DNA of 64,000 nt from Sipunculus nudus (taxonomy: Eukaryota; Annelida; Sipuncula; Golfingiida; Sipunculidae): the NCBI GenBank assembly GCA_026874595.1, contig CM049316.1, positions 58,659,676 to 58,723,675 on the forward strand, written 5' to 3'. A program made the position numbers and the translations under genes. This document shows, one piece after another, positions 10,815 through 19,295 of this stretch; the stretch's first letter is position 1, and each line of letters begins with the position of its first letter. Below the pieces are notes generated by a model, which was not told the DNA's origin, searched no databases, and worked only from the letters and a program-made list of their open reading frames with translations.

Positions 10815-11984
10815 TCCGCCAAAACGAAGTTTTGCGGATACTATGTTTTTGACCGAGTTCCTCCGCCGCCGTGGCGTTCGTTTCCAGAGAGCTCCTCGGA
10901 GACTAATGGACCGATTTTTCCCAAACTTACACCTATTATCGGGTCACATGTGAACTGGTGCCTAACCAATTTGCATTGACCTCTGACCTTTCCTCTCTAT
11001 CCAGTGTCCATTTGTGGGTCTGTTTCCACTCATAAACCCTCATATCTCGGGAACCGTTTGACCGATCAGGAAATAAAATTGATACAAATGTAGCCCTTGG
11101 ATTGCTTTATAACATACACAAAAAAAATGGTGGCGCCACCTGTAACCATGTTTGCACAGTGTCCATCTGTTCATCTGCCTTGGGTTAAAATCACTCATAT
11201 CTCTGCAGTGAATTGACTAATTCACCTGAAATTCGTCATGTGTATACATCCAGGATAGCTTTCTTGATTTTATGACAGGTGGCGCCACCTACGTTCACGT
11301 TCACGCTGATGACATCCAAGCTTATATCTTGGGAACCGTTTGACCGATCAGGAAATAAAATTTATACAAATGTAGCCCTTTGATAGCTCTGTAACATACA
11401 CAAAAAATGGTGGCGCCACCTGTTACAATGTTTGCACAGCGTCTGTCTGTTAGTCTGCCATGGCCTAAAATTACTCATTTCTCTGTAGTGGATCGACATA
11501 ACTGCCTAAAATTTTGCAGGTTTATACATCGTGGACAGCTTTCTTGATTTTATGACAGGTGGCGCCACCTACATTCTAGTTAACGCTGGACACATCCAAG
11601 CTCATATCTCAGGAACCATTTGACCGATTGGGCCAAAATTGTGCATGTGTTTAGATCTCACATAGGTCTTTATCATACACAAAACTGGAGGGGTTACCTG
11701 GAAAGATTTTTGCACAGTGTTTGTCTGTTTGTCTGCCATGGGCAAAAATCGCTCATATACATGTAGTGGTTTGACTTTCCTGCCTAAAATTTTGCAGGTG
11801 TATACAACTTGGACAGCTTTCTGGATTTGTGGTAGGTGGCACAACCTACATACACATTTAGGCTGCAGACATCCATGCTAATATGCAACATACCTCACTC
11901 TATTTCCCCTTGCCACTCAATCCATGCCTCACTATCTGATTTTGGCAGATACATGTAGTCACTTGTCGGTTACCCGTATTCTAG
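10815..11984 (+). mobile_element. Helitron-like element nested in the 336-bp array
   Basis: It starts A|TCCGCC inside a hairpin (GTATCCGC...GCGGATAC, 10812-10841) and ends CTAG|T at 11981-11985. The host repeat stops at 10811 and resumes at about 11990 with TTTTTCTCTATTTTTGAGA, the sequence expected next in the 336-bp unit, which independently supports both borders. A|TC...CTRR|T borders are diagnostic of Helitrons. The interior has two to three diverged units with GGGAACCGTTTGACCGATCA and four perfect GGTGGCGCCACC palindromes. No Rep/helicase is present. Confidence 0.6.
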
Positions 11985-12169
11985 TTTTAAAAGTTTACAC
12001 ATTTTTCTCTATTTTTGAGATATATAAATACAGACTAAATCTTGGCCTGTTGGTTAATCTGTTTGATGCTTCAGTTGAATGGGTATATACTACCATTCTG
12101 ATGATAAAATTTCCTTTTGCGAATCTCTTCCCAGTCAGCTGAGCGTCATGACCCATGGGTCACTTGTTC

Positions 12170-12396
12170 TTTAAGGACTCGGGCTTGGATTTGAGGGTCC
12201 TGAACTCAGTTTTGTACTTGGTTCTGGGATAAGAACTTGGGGAAGTCATGCTGAGTCTTGATACAAGTCAAAGGAAAGCTCTGTCAAATAGTGCAGTCAT
12301 TTGTATACATGTGTGAACTATTAACACAAAATGACCATATATACCAAGCTTTGGCTGTACATAGGGAGCATGTGTAAACTAACATATTAAAACTTT
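12170..12396. other. Spacer resembling the 44-bp minisatellite
   Basis: The sequence just after the HINE-like element (CGGGCTTGGATTTGAG...AACTTGG) and just before it at 8708-8735 (AACTTGGACTTGAGTCTGG) is rich in the ACTTGGACTC motif of the downstream minisatellite. Both flanks look like diverged minisatellite that the element interrupted. Confidence 0.4.
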
Positions 12397-13892
12397 AAGG
12401 TGGACTTTGACTCTTGTACTAGATGACACAGACTTGAAGAAGGTGGACTTTGACTCAGGTTCTAGATGACACACACTTGAAGAAAGTGGACTTTTGACTC
12501 AGGTTCTAGCTGACACACACTCAAAAGATGGTGTACTTGGACTCTGGTTCTAGAAGACACTCACTCAGAAGATTATGGACTTTGACTCAGGTTCTAGATG
12601 ACACACACTCAGAAGATGGTGGACTTGGACTCAGGTTCTAGATGAAACACACTCAGAAGATTGTGGACTTGGACTCTGGTTCTAGAATACACTCACTCAG
12701 AAGATGATGGACTTGGACTCTGGTTCTAGAAGACACACACTCAGAAGATAATGGACTTTGACTCAGGTTCCAGGTGACACACACTCAGAAGATGGTGGAC
12801 TTTGACTCAGGTTCTAGATGACACACACTCAGAAGATGGTGGACTTGGACTCAAGTTCTAGATGACACACACTCAGGAGATGGTGGACTTGGACTCAGGT
12901 TCTAGATGACACACTCAGAAGATGGTGGACTTAGACTCTGGTTCTAGATGACAGACACTCAGGAGATGGTGGACTTTGACTCAGGTTTTAGATGACACAC
13001 TCAGGAGATGGTGGACTTTGACTCAGGTTCTAGATGACACACACTCAGAGAAGGTGGACTTTGACTCAGGATCTGGATGACACACACTCAGGATATGGTG
13101 GACTTGGACTCAGGTTCTAGATGACACACACTTGGAGAAGGTGGTCTTTGACTCAGGTTCTAGATGAAACACACTCGAAGAAAGTGGACTTTGACTCAGG
13201 TTCTAGTTGACACACACTCAGAAGATGGTGGACTTGGACACTGGTTCTAGAAGACACTCACTCAGAAGATGGTGGACTTGGACTCAGGTTCTAGATGACA
13301 CACACTCAGAAGATGGTGGACTTGGACTCTGGTTCTAGAAGACACTCACTCAGAAGATGGTGGACTTTGACTCAGGTTCTAGAACACATTCACTCATAAG
13401 ATAGTGGACTTGGACTCACTTTCTAGTTGACACATTCAGAAGTAGTTGACTTGGACTCTGGTTCTAGATGACAGACACTCAGGAGATGGTAGACTTTGAC
13501 TCAGGTTCTAGATGACACACACTCAGAAGATTGTGGACTGGGACTCTGGTTCTAGAATAGACTCACTCAGAAGATGGTGGTCTTGAACTCTTGTTCTAGA
13601 TGACACACACTCGGAGAAGGTGGACTTTGACTCAGGTTCTAGATGAAACACACTTGAAGAAAGTGGACTTTGACTCAGGTTCTAGTTGACACACACTCAG
13701 AAGATGGTGGACTTGGACTCTGGTTCTAGATGACAGACACTCAGGAGATGGTGGACTTTGACTCATGTACTAGATGACACACACTCAAAAGATGGTGGTC
13801 TTGGACTCTGGTTCTAGAAGACACTCAGAAGATGATGGACTTGGACTCAGGTTCCAGGTGACATTCAATCGAAGAAGTTGGACTTAGACTCA
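12397..13892 (+). repeat. 44-bp minisatellite, roughly 34 units
   Basis: The unit is GGTGGACTTGGACTCAGG followed by TTCTAGATGACACACACTC and AGAAGAT. Variants are TTTGACTC for TTGGACTC, CTGG for CAGG, AGAAGACAC for AGATGACAC, and 2-4 bp deletions in CACACA. It is not protein-coding: 44 is not a multiple of three and every frame is interrupted. Alternating unit types suggest unequal exchange of short blocks. Confidence 0.92.
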
Positions 13893-14424
13893 AACCTCAA
13901 AGACTTGCACTGAGGCTCGGATGGTGTGGACTCAACTACATCACAGCAATCAAGAGTGGTATTCTGGTTTCTTTTCTGCCTCTATTGGTCCAGTGACCAC
14001 TAACATCTGTACACAGATAGATATGTGCCCTAAAACTGGCCTCCAAATACTGTCAGGTCATATTTCTCTGCTCTTGACAAACAGTGAGAAATTTATTTAT
14101 GCCAATATGTTTTTTGCAGACTAAAACCCAGAATGGCAAAGAAATATGCAGGAATTAATAAATGTATACTGCTGGTAATACTTACAGATCATTTCTTTTT
14201 GTATTGTGACTTCAACCTTATTTTAGAGACCATACTACTAACAGGCCACGGACCCGTTTTCTAAGTTTTTAAAAGATAAAGAAAATTTTAATATTCAAAT
14301 AGTGTATTGAAAACAAATGACAGTAAAGTGTATGCAAACTTTTTGAGTTGAAAACAGTCATAAAGTAACCACTTGAGGACCAAGTGGCAGATCACAAAAG
14401 AACTTAGAAAGTTGTATACTAAGG
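13893..14424. other. No gene supported
   Basis: A 67-codon open frame at 13921-14124 begins in minisatellite-edge sequence. Its second half follows a decent acceptor (CATCTGTACACAG, ending at 14014) but has no donor before its stop. No family recognised. Confidence 0.45.
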
Positions 14425-14760
14425 AATGCAAGCCTCCACCATGTGTGTTTGTGTAGGGGTTGGGGTCCCTGTTGTGGGATGCTCCCAGAACCATGAATGC
14501 ACTCACTTGTTCAGCCCATGTTAATTCATGCATAAGTCATTAAGTGACTGTACTTTTGTGAATATTCCTTGGTGTTCCTGAATCTTGATCATGTGCCGGA
14601 TCCTCACCAAAATGTAACCATTTTTTTTATTGTCCCCCTCCCCCAAAAAAGCCCTGAAATTCCCATGAGATTCCAGTCATGATTTTGTGAGTTATGTTGT
14701 GAACAAACACAAAAACACACTCAGACACACACATGCAGGGATGAACGGATTCCCCAAAAA
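14425..14760. repeat. Dispersed repeat family F, copy 1
   Basis: Matches 47519-47815 and the split copy at 41140-41218 plus 45028-45250 in order: GGAATGCAAGCCTCCAC, TTGTGGGA, TTTGTGAATATTCCTTG, GATCATGTGCC, then CACACAC and GATGAACG. A short tail occurs at 38118-38160 (GAATGCATACCCTCCT, GGCAGAGGCA). I see no inverted termini; it may be a LINE or SINE 3' part, class unknown. Confidence 0.65.
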
Positions 14761-15751
14761 ATTGCCTGTCAGTGTCAAAGCATATTTTTTCACATTTTTA
14801 GTTTGTTTTGTTCTCAACCCATCAGAAAAATATGATTTACCATTGTGGAATTTAAGACACAAGTTAACATGTTTTAGCAGGAAATGTGACGTGTTTTACT
14901 GTAATTATAATGGTACACTTCAGAAATGTCTAAAAAAAATTTTTTATTCCTGAACATGGATGATAAGTCAATACAGTCAGTGACCTGGCTGAAATAGAAA
15001 CTAAAGAATTTGATGATCCATAAAGGGTTATTTTCAATTTATTAAAGATTTTTTGGCACATTATTACTTATTCATGCTCAAGATGTTTACATACATTGTG
15101 TGGTCAAACAGGAATAATGAAGTCAAATTAATCATGACTGCATGTACTAATTCCGTGACAGCCAATACATCTGATTTTATTACATAACAGGATAAATAGA
15201 GACCCAACCTGTGAATTGCTGCGCCACTTAAGTGGGCTTAAGAGAGTGAAAAAGAATACTTCTGAGCATTTGACCAACATTTAGGTTTATTTTTAGACTT
15301 GTATAGTACCCTGTATAGTAGTTAGGCTGATAAAGATACTAGGGGTGTTTACAACAATAAATTGAAAAATTGTTGCATTGAATTGCAAGCTCTCAATTAA
15401 ATTGTAATCTGTTAATCTCTGAATTGATTCATTTTGTTTATTTATTTGCATGTACCATCCCATAGTCCTCTGTGAGTTATCAGATTTACAGAGCAGTTTT
15501 CGATGTTGAAGCTCTCTGTCGCTGATCAATTTTATGTGCCCTAAATCAACTTTAAACAATCACTATTGGACCACTCCACTTGCATAGAAACATATGATTT
15601 ATGATCCGATCACCGATCTTGCAGTGACATAATCAATTACAAAGTTTTGCAAATAAATAAAGGTTTGTGATGAGGAAAGGTCTGCTTTCATTTTTTTTCA
15701 CTTGAGCAAATTTGAGTATGTAAGTCCATTTTACTTATAAATTAACATACA
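14761..15751. other. Spacer with possible hAT-type remnant
   Basis: At about 15330-15560 there is AGGGGTGT followed by AATTG/CAATT-rich sequence. It resembles remnants near 33780-33850, 37740-37815, 39410-39560 and 60281-60710, all with a GATGCATC/TGCATCAA-type core next to GTAACA. Many hAT MITEs begin AGGGGTGTAAC, so an old hAT family is plausible. The rest is unassigned. Confidence 0.3.
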
Positions 15752-16693
15752 CAGGGCTTTCAGGAACGCGAGACTAAGCCTCAGAGACACGTGATACTGG
15801 TCTCGGACTCGCGGCCAGTAACCCTGACCGGTCCAACCAGATACACGGTTTCAGGCAACACTAGCTCAAGATCAAAGTGGGCTCCATCACAGTCGCTGAC
15901 CAGTGATCATTACCCAAGCCGGTCAGTGCCTGATTTGGGCAAACCCGTAAGTGTGATCAGAGCTTGCCTAAAACCTAATTAATTAACTCAAGATCATCAG
16001 CGTACTTGTTTGTCCAGATCAAACACACATCCCAGGCAAGCCAAACTCCTATGCCAAAGCTGCAAATAACAATTATATTATATGACAATTAACAATATTT
16101 AATATAAATAATATTTAATAAGGCTTCATACATAACATGTAATATTATTTAGTGGTCTTAATAACTATTTCTGGTATTATGAGGATAAGTGCAATTTACA
16201 TTGGACTAATAATTGTTATGCATATTCCATTGAAGATCCGCAGATAAAAGGGATATTAAACATACATAATGAAAATAATTATTAATGTACGTTAGGTGAT
16301 TTCTAATGTAACTAGCCCCTGCTATTTAAATCTGTTCCGTTGAATTATACCATCTTGTAGCAATATTTGCATTCATGAATTTTTTTAACAATATATTTCA
16401 TACAGAGAAAGAGTGATGAACCTGGTAAAAGGGAAAAAGGAGTTCTTGAACTTACAATAGGGTTATTGTGATTTATGTATAAAGCTGCTTTCTACTAGTT
16501 TTATTATAAGTTTTGTGTTTTTATATTTAAATGAATAATAATGATAAAAATAATAAAATATTGATTTGATTTGATACAGACCCTTCAATATTAGCCACAG
16601 ATGCCCAGGACCCTCTAAAATCACATGGGACTCACCAAAATTTTGATCCGGGAGTCCCGGACTCTCCAAAAAAATGCCTTGTTGAAAGCCGTG
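15752..16693. mobile_element. hAT-like non-autonomous element, copy 1
   Basis: The left end CAGGGCTTTCAGGAACGCG (15752) is inverted relative to TGAAAGCCGTG ending at 16693 (10 of 11). A second copy with the same end sequences lies at 24545-24943. CAGGG termini are common in hAT elements. I could not see an exact 8-bp target duplication. No transposase is seen; the 130-codon minus frame at 16463-16855 crosses the element's border and is not credible. Confidence 0.5.
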
Positions 16694-17067
16694 CATACAT
16701 AATTTTACACCTCGTAGAAATATTAAATATATTGGCAAACATGTAGGTATATATATGTTGAGATGATTACAAGTATGTATACTGTCAGCAAATTCATGCT
16801 TATAAACAACCAAATATTCCTGATTATCAGTTGGTAGAGGTCGACTGGTTTCCACTGATGATCGATTGTGAAATTAGAACCAAATCCAAACACTTAATGT
16901 TTAGTATCATAAGACCATGTACCATCGTTGCCCCATCATCCAGGCATTTGTTCTGTGAATAGATGGCCAAATGGTTTATATATAAACAGTTTATACTGTG
17001 GGAGCATTATTTTAAACCACTTGATTGCTATGATTTATATACTGAATGTCATTGCATCATGCTGTAG
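16694..17067. other. Spacer, no feature recognised
   Basis: AT-rich sequence between the hAT-like element and the candidate exon at 17068. The 68-codon frame at 16928-17134 is in a different frame from that exon and is not supported. Confidence 0.4.
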
Positions 17068-17130
17068 GATTTCCTGGAATGGGTTACTGCAGGGGCTGTT
17101 ACAGCAATGCAAGACCTCCAGGATAAGCCT
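17068..17130 (+). CDS. Candidate internal exon 1 of an unrecognised gene
   Basis: After the acceptor CATCATGCTGTAG (AG at 17066-17067), 21 codons read DFLEWVTAGAVTAMQDLQDKP. They end at AAGCCT|GTAAAC, a usable donor. It is a 63-nt phase 0-0 exon with higher GC than its flanks. The next candidate exon (17377) is open only in phase 0, so the two join in frame. The peptide looks helical and acidic, but I recognise no domain. The upstream exon is not identified. This could be a chance frame, so it needs transcript support. Confidence 0.33.
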
Positions 17131-17376
17131 GTAAACAAAAACATGCACAGTAGAGCTAGGTATATTGTAAAAATATAGATGATAGATGGAGTGTTACATC
17201 TGGTTTATTGACAGGGCTGGTACAGTCACTGATCCAGGCTGAACAGCACAGCAGACAGCCGTGATATGAAACCTTAAAAAACAGCAGTGTCAATGAACAA
17301 AGTAAAAAGAACTGGCTTTTTCATATTAATATTTATTGATGTGCACAGGTACCCCTGTGTTAATATTTGTATTCAG

Positions 17377-17503
17377 GTCCTGTGCTGGTATGCCAGGACA
17401 CAGGACCTTGACCTGGAGTGCAGCACTGGTGAGGCTTCGCCATGTACTACAGAAATACTAGATACTAGATACAGCCTGGCTGCCACTGCTCACATGCTGA
17501 AAG
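17377..17503 (+). CDS. Candidate internal exon 2 of an unrecognised gene
   Basis: Acceptor AATATTTGTATTCAG (AG 17375-17376), then 42 codons and one base, then AAAG|GTATGT, a strong donor (GT 17504-17505). Only one of three frames is open: it begins VLCWYARTQDLDLEC and ends SLAATAHMLK. Phase is 0 in, 1 out, matching both neighbours. No known domain is recognised. A complication: the first 32 bases contain an inverted repeat (GGTCCTGTG 17376-17384 with CACAGGACC 17399-17407), so the segment may be selected as, or derived from, a hairpin rather than coding. The overlapping 67-codon minus frame at 17458-17661 lacks support. Confidence 0.38.
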
Positions 17504-17709
17504 GTATGTGGTGGCTGCCCACCCACCTGTAAACAGCTGCCACAGCCAGCACAGTCATGGCCAAGGAGCAAACTGGGGGGAGTATAAAATATGGTGGACA
17601 GTACAGCAGGGTTACCTGTTTTACTAGGCCCTCTGGCCTTCATGTGTAAGCTAGAGTGCACTCACAGAGCAAATACCTCAGCCTGAATTTTGCATATTTT
17701 CTTCACCAG

Positions 17710-17784
17710 ATGTCAGCACTGATGACAGTTCCTTACAGGAAAAGATGTACAAACAAACAAAAAGTGATCCTGCATTCATATCTG
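17710..17784 (+). CDS. Candidate internal exon 3 of an unrecognised gene
   Basis: A very strong acceptor, TGCATATTTTCTTCACCAG, ends at 17709. In phase 1 (joining the G of exon 2) it reads D-VSTDDSSLQEKMYKQTKSD and on to PAFIS. The acidic/polar run is typical of coding sequence and in frame with exon 2. The 3' border is uncertain: TCTG|GTCC at 17784 gives the phase needed for the next candidate but is a poor donor. The open frame otherwise continues into the Helitron-like insertion that begins at 17826. The nearby AAATAAAAAA could instead be a polyadenylation signal. Confidence 0.3.
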
Positions 17785-17825
17785 GTCCAAATAAAAAAAA
17801 AATTTCTTTCCTTCTGGTTTTTTTA

Positions 17826-19037
17826 TGCCCCCGCCACAAAGTGGCCGGGGCATATAGTTTTACCCATGTCCGTCATTCCGTCATTCCGAAATCAAACAGT
17901 TGTACGGACTTTTTTCGCAATGGTTGCAGATATTAGCCTGATTTTTTTTTGTGGGCAGATAATGAACAGTTACAGATCGAGTTCGCGTTTCGTCCTGGTT
18001 GACCTACTTTCGAACGTTTTACAGCTCCAAAACTTAGAAAATTTCATGAAAAATAGAAATTTTCATGACAAATACACATATACAGACTTTTTTTTGCAAT
18101 GCCTGCAGATACTGGCCTGATTTTTGGTGTGTGGGCAGATAATGACCAGTTACAGATCGAGTTCGCGTTTTGTCCCGGTTGACCTATTTTTCACCGTTTT
18201 ACGGCTCCTAAACTTAGAAAATTTCATGAAAAATAGAAATTTTCATGACAAATACACATGTACAGCCGTTTTTAGCCCTCAGCTCATAGGCTGATGGGCT
18301 ATTGTCATCACCCAAGCTGTCCGTCTGTCAATCTGTCTGTCCGGTGTCTGTCCGTCCGTTCCGCGTCTGTTAACTTTTACCTTGTGAGCGGGATATCTCT
18401 AAAAGGATTCACCGTTGGAATTTTATTTCATCAGTGAAGATGTATATCGATAAAATCTCGGTCAAGTTCGAAGATGGGTGACCTTGACCCATTTTTCTAC
18501 ATTTTAGAGCTGATTATAGAAAAACACTAAGAAGTTTATATCTCAGGAACCATTGTGTGGATTTTCACAAAACTTACTATGATCATTGGGACTGATGGTC
18601 TGTATGTGCTGCACAATTTTGGTGGCGCCACCTGCAATTTTTTGATTTTTTAATGAAATTTTATCGGATTTTTCAATTTTGGCCTGTTTGGTCTGTGGGT
18701 GCATAATGACCACTTACAGATCGAGTTCGCGTTTCGTCCCAGTTAACCTATTTTTCACCATATGACAGATCCTGAACATAGAAAATTTCATGAAAGACAG
18801 AAATTTTCATGAAAAATGCACATATATGGACTTTTTTTTCACAATGCCTGCAGATACTGGCCTGATTTTTGGTGTGTTGCTTGATAATGACCCTTTACAG
18901 ATCTAGTTTGCATTTTGCCCTTGTTGACCTACTTTTGACCATACAACACCTCCTGAACATAAAAAATTTTACAAAATTTAACAAATGTTTCTAATTTGCC
19001 CCAGGCGGGGGCATTCGTGTCATTCCAACACATCTAG
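17826..19037 (+). mobile_element. Helitron-like element with 182-bp tandem core
   Basis: The left end ATGCCCCCGCC pairs with GGCCGGGGCAT in a hairpin. The right end has GCCCCAGGCGGGGGC, then CTAG|T at 19034-19038. Inside, units starting CAGACTTTTTT..GCAATG repeat about every 182 bp, with GTTACAGATCGAGTTCGCG and AATTTTCATGA blocks. 'GCCCCCGCCACAAAGTGGC' starts recur widely in mollusc genomes as I remember them. Left border TG instead of TC is atypical for a canonical Helitron. The 154-codon frame at 17656-18120 spans the host/element junction and is spurious. Confidence 0.55.
18269..18675 (+). mobile_element. Small hairpin-started insertion within the 182-bp array
   Basis: The 182-bp unit is interrupted after ACATGTACAGCCG by TTTTTAGCCCTCAGC...GCTGATGGGCTA, a hairpin followed by a GTCCGTCTGTC microsatellite. 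The array resumes at about 18680 (CCTGTTTGGTCTGTGGGTGC). The insert carries one perfect GGTGGCGCCACC (18621-18632). It has the same plan as the other elements here but different end sequences. The right border is uncertain. Confidence 0.45.
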
Positions 19038-19086
19038 TTTCAAACAGCATTTCATTGTTCAAATACATCCATTAACTTTACACTAG

Positions 19087-19177
19087 AAGGGTACTCAGAA
19101 ACTGCATACCTCCACTGCACCAAGGCTGAACAATCCTATTGGATCTGCCTAAAGTTTTTGAGGATTCACACAGAAAT
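19087..19177 (+). CDS. Weak candidate exon 4
   Basis: Acceptor TTAACTTTACACTAG ends at 19086. In phase 1 the frame reads GYSETAYLHCTKAEQSYWIC and on to KFLRIHTE, with a usable donor GAAAT|GTAATG. It continues the phase of exon 3 if that exon ends at 17784; the intron between them would then be almost filled by the Helitron-like element. All three frames are open for 14 or more codons, so the evidence is weak. Confidence 0.2.
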
Positions 19178-19224
19178 GTAATGAGCTTCTTTACATAATT
19201 GACCTCTGGCAGTTCTCCTTTCAG

Positions 19225-19294
19225 AGACCTTGTTGCATTCCAGCTGCTCTGTCTTCTATTTCATGAATATCAGGCAAGGCAATTGAACCAATAA
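19225..19294 (+). CDS. Weak candidate terminal exon with stop
   Basis: A strong acceptor, GGCAGTTCTCCTTTCAG, ends at 19224. Joined in phase 2 to exon 4, it reads DLVAFQLLCLLFHEYQARQL and ends in TAA at 19292-19294. An AATAAA overlaps the stop at 19290-19295. The implied intron is only 47 bp, and an AATAAA overlapping the stop is unusual. The leucine-rich peptide looks helical. If the chain 17068-19294 is wrong, this is just an acceptor-like pyrimidine tract. Confidence 0.18.
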
Positions 19295-19295
19295 A

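Larger units (their letters stand above)
8745..12169 (+). mobile_element. Helentron/HINE-like element with internal tandem core
   Basis: The left end TTTTTAGCTCAGCTGA forms a hairpin with CTGAGCTA and is followed by a GTCC/GTCT microsatellite (8798-8833). The right end has CAGCTGAGC, inverted relative to the left GCTCAGCTG, then GACCCATGGGTC palindrome and ACTTGTT. Sub-terminal inverted repeats, a 3' palindrome, T/T borders and no long terminal inverted repeats are the recognised traits of Helentron-associated elements. Bivalve 'pearl' elements have a similar unique-end plus tandem-core layout. Six more copies of these ends lie at 28507, 30969, 45270, 56151, 57284 (left only) and 60950. No helicase is encoded. 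Assignment to HINE is an inference from termini. Confidence 0.65.

Noticed and set aside
12397-13892. CRISPR-like or coding interpretation of the 44-bp array
   Set aside because: Units are contiguous with no unique spacers, the DNA is eukaryotic, and 44-bp units shift frame with stops in all frames.
16463-16855. 130-codon open frame (-)
   Set aside because: Spans the right border of the hAT-like element and AT-rich spacer; no recognisable protein features.
17656-18120. 154-codon open frame (+), longest in the window
   Set aside because: It crosses the junction between host DNA and the Helitron-like element and reads through the 182-bp tandem core; a different frame from candidate exon 3.
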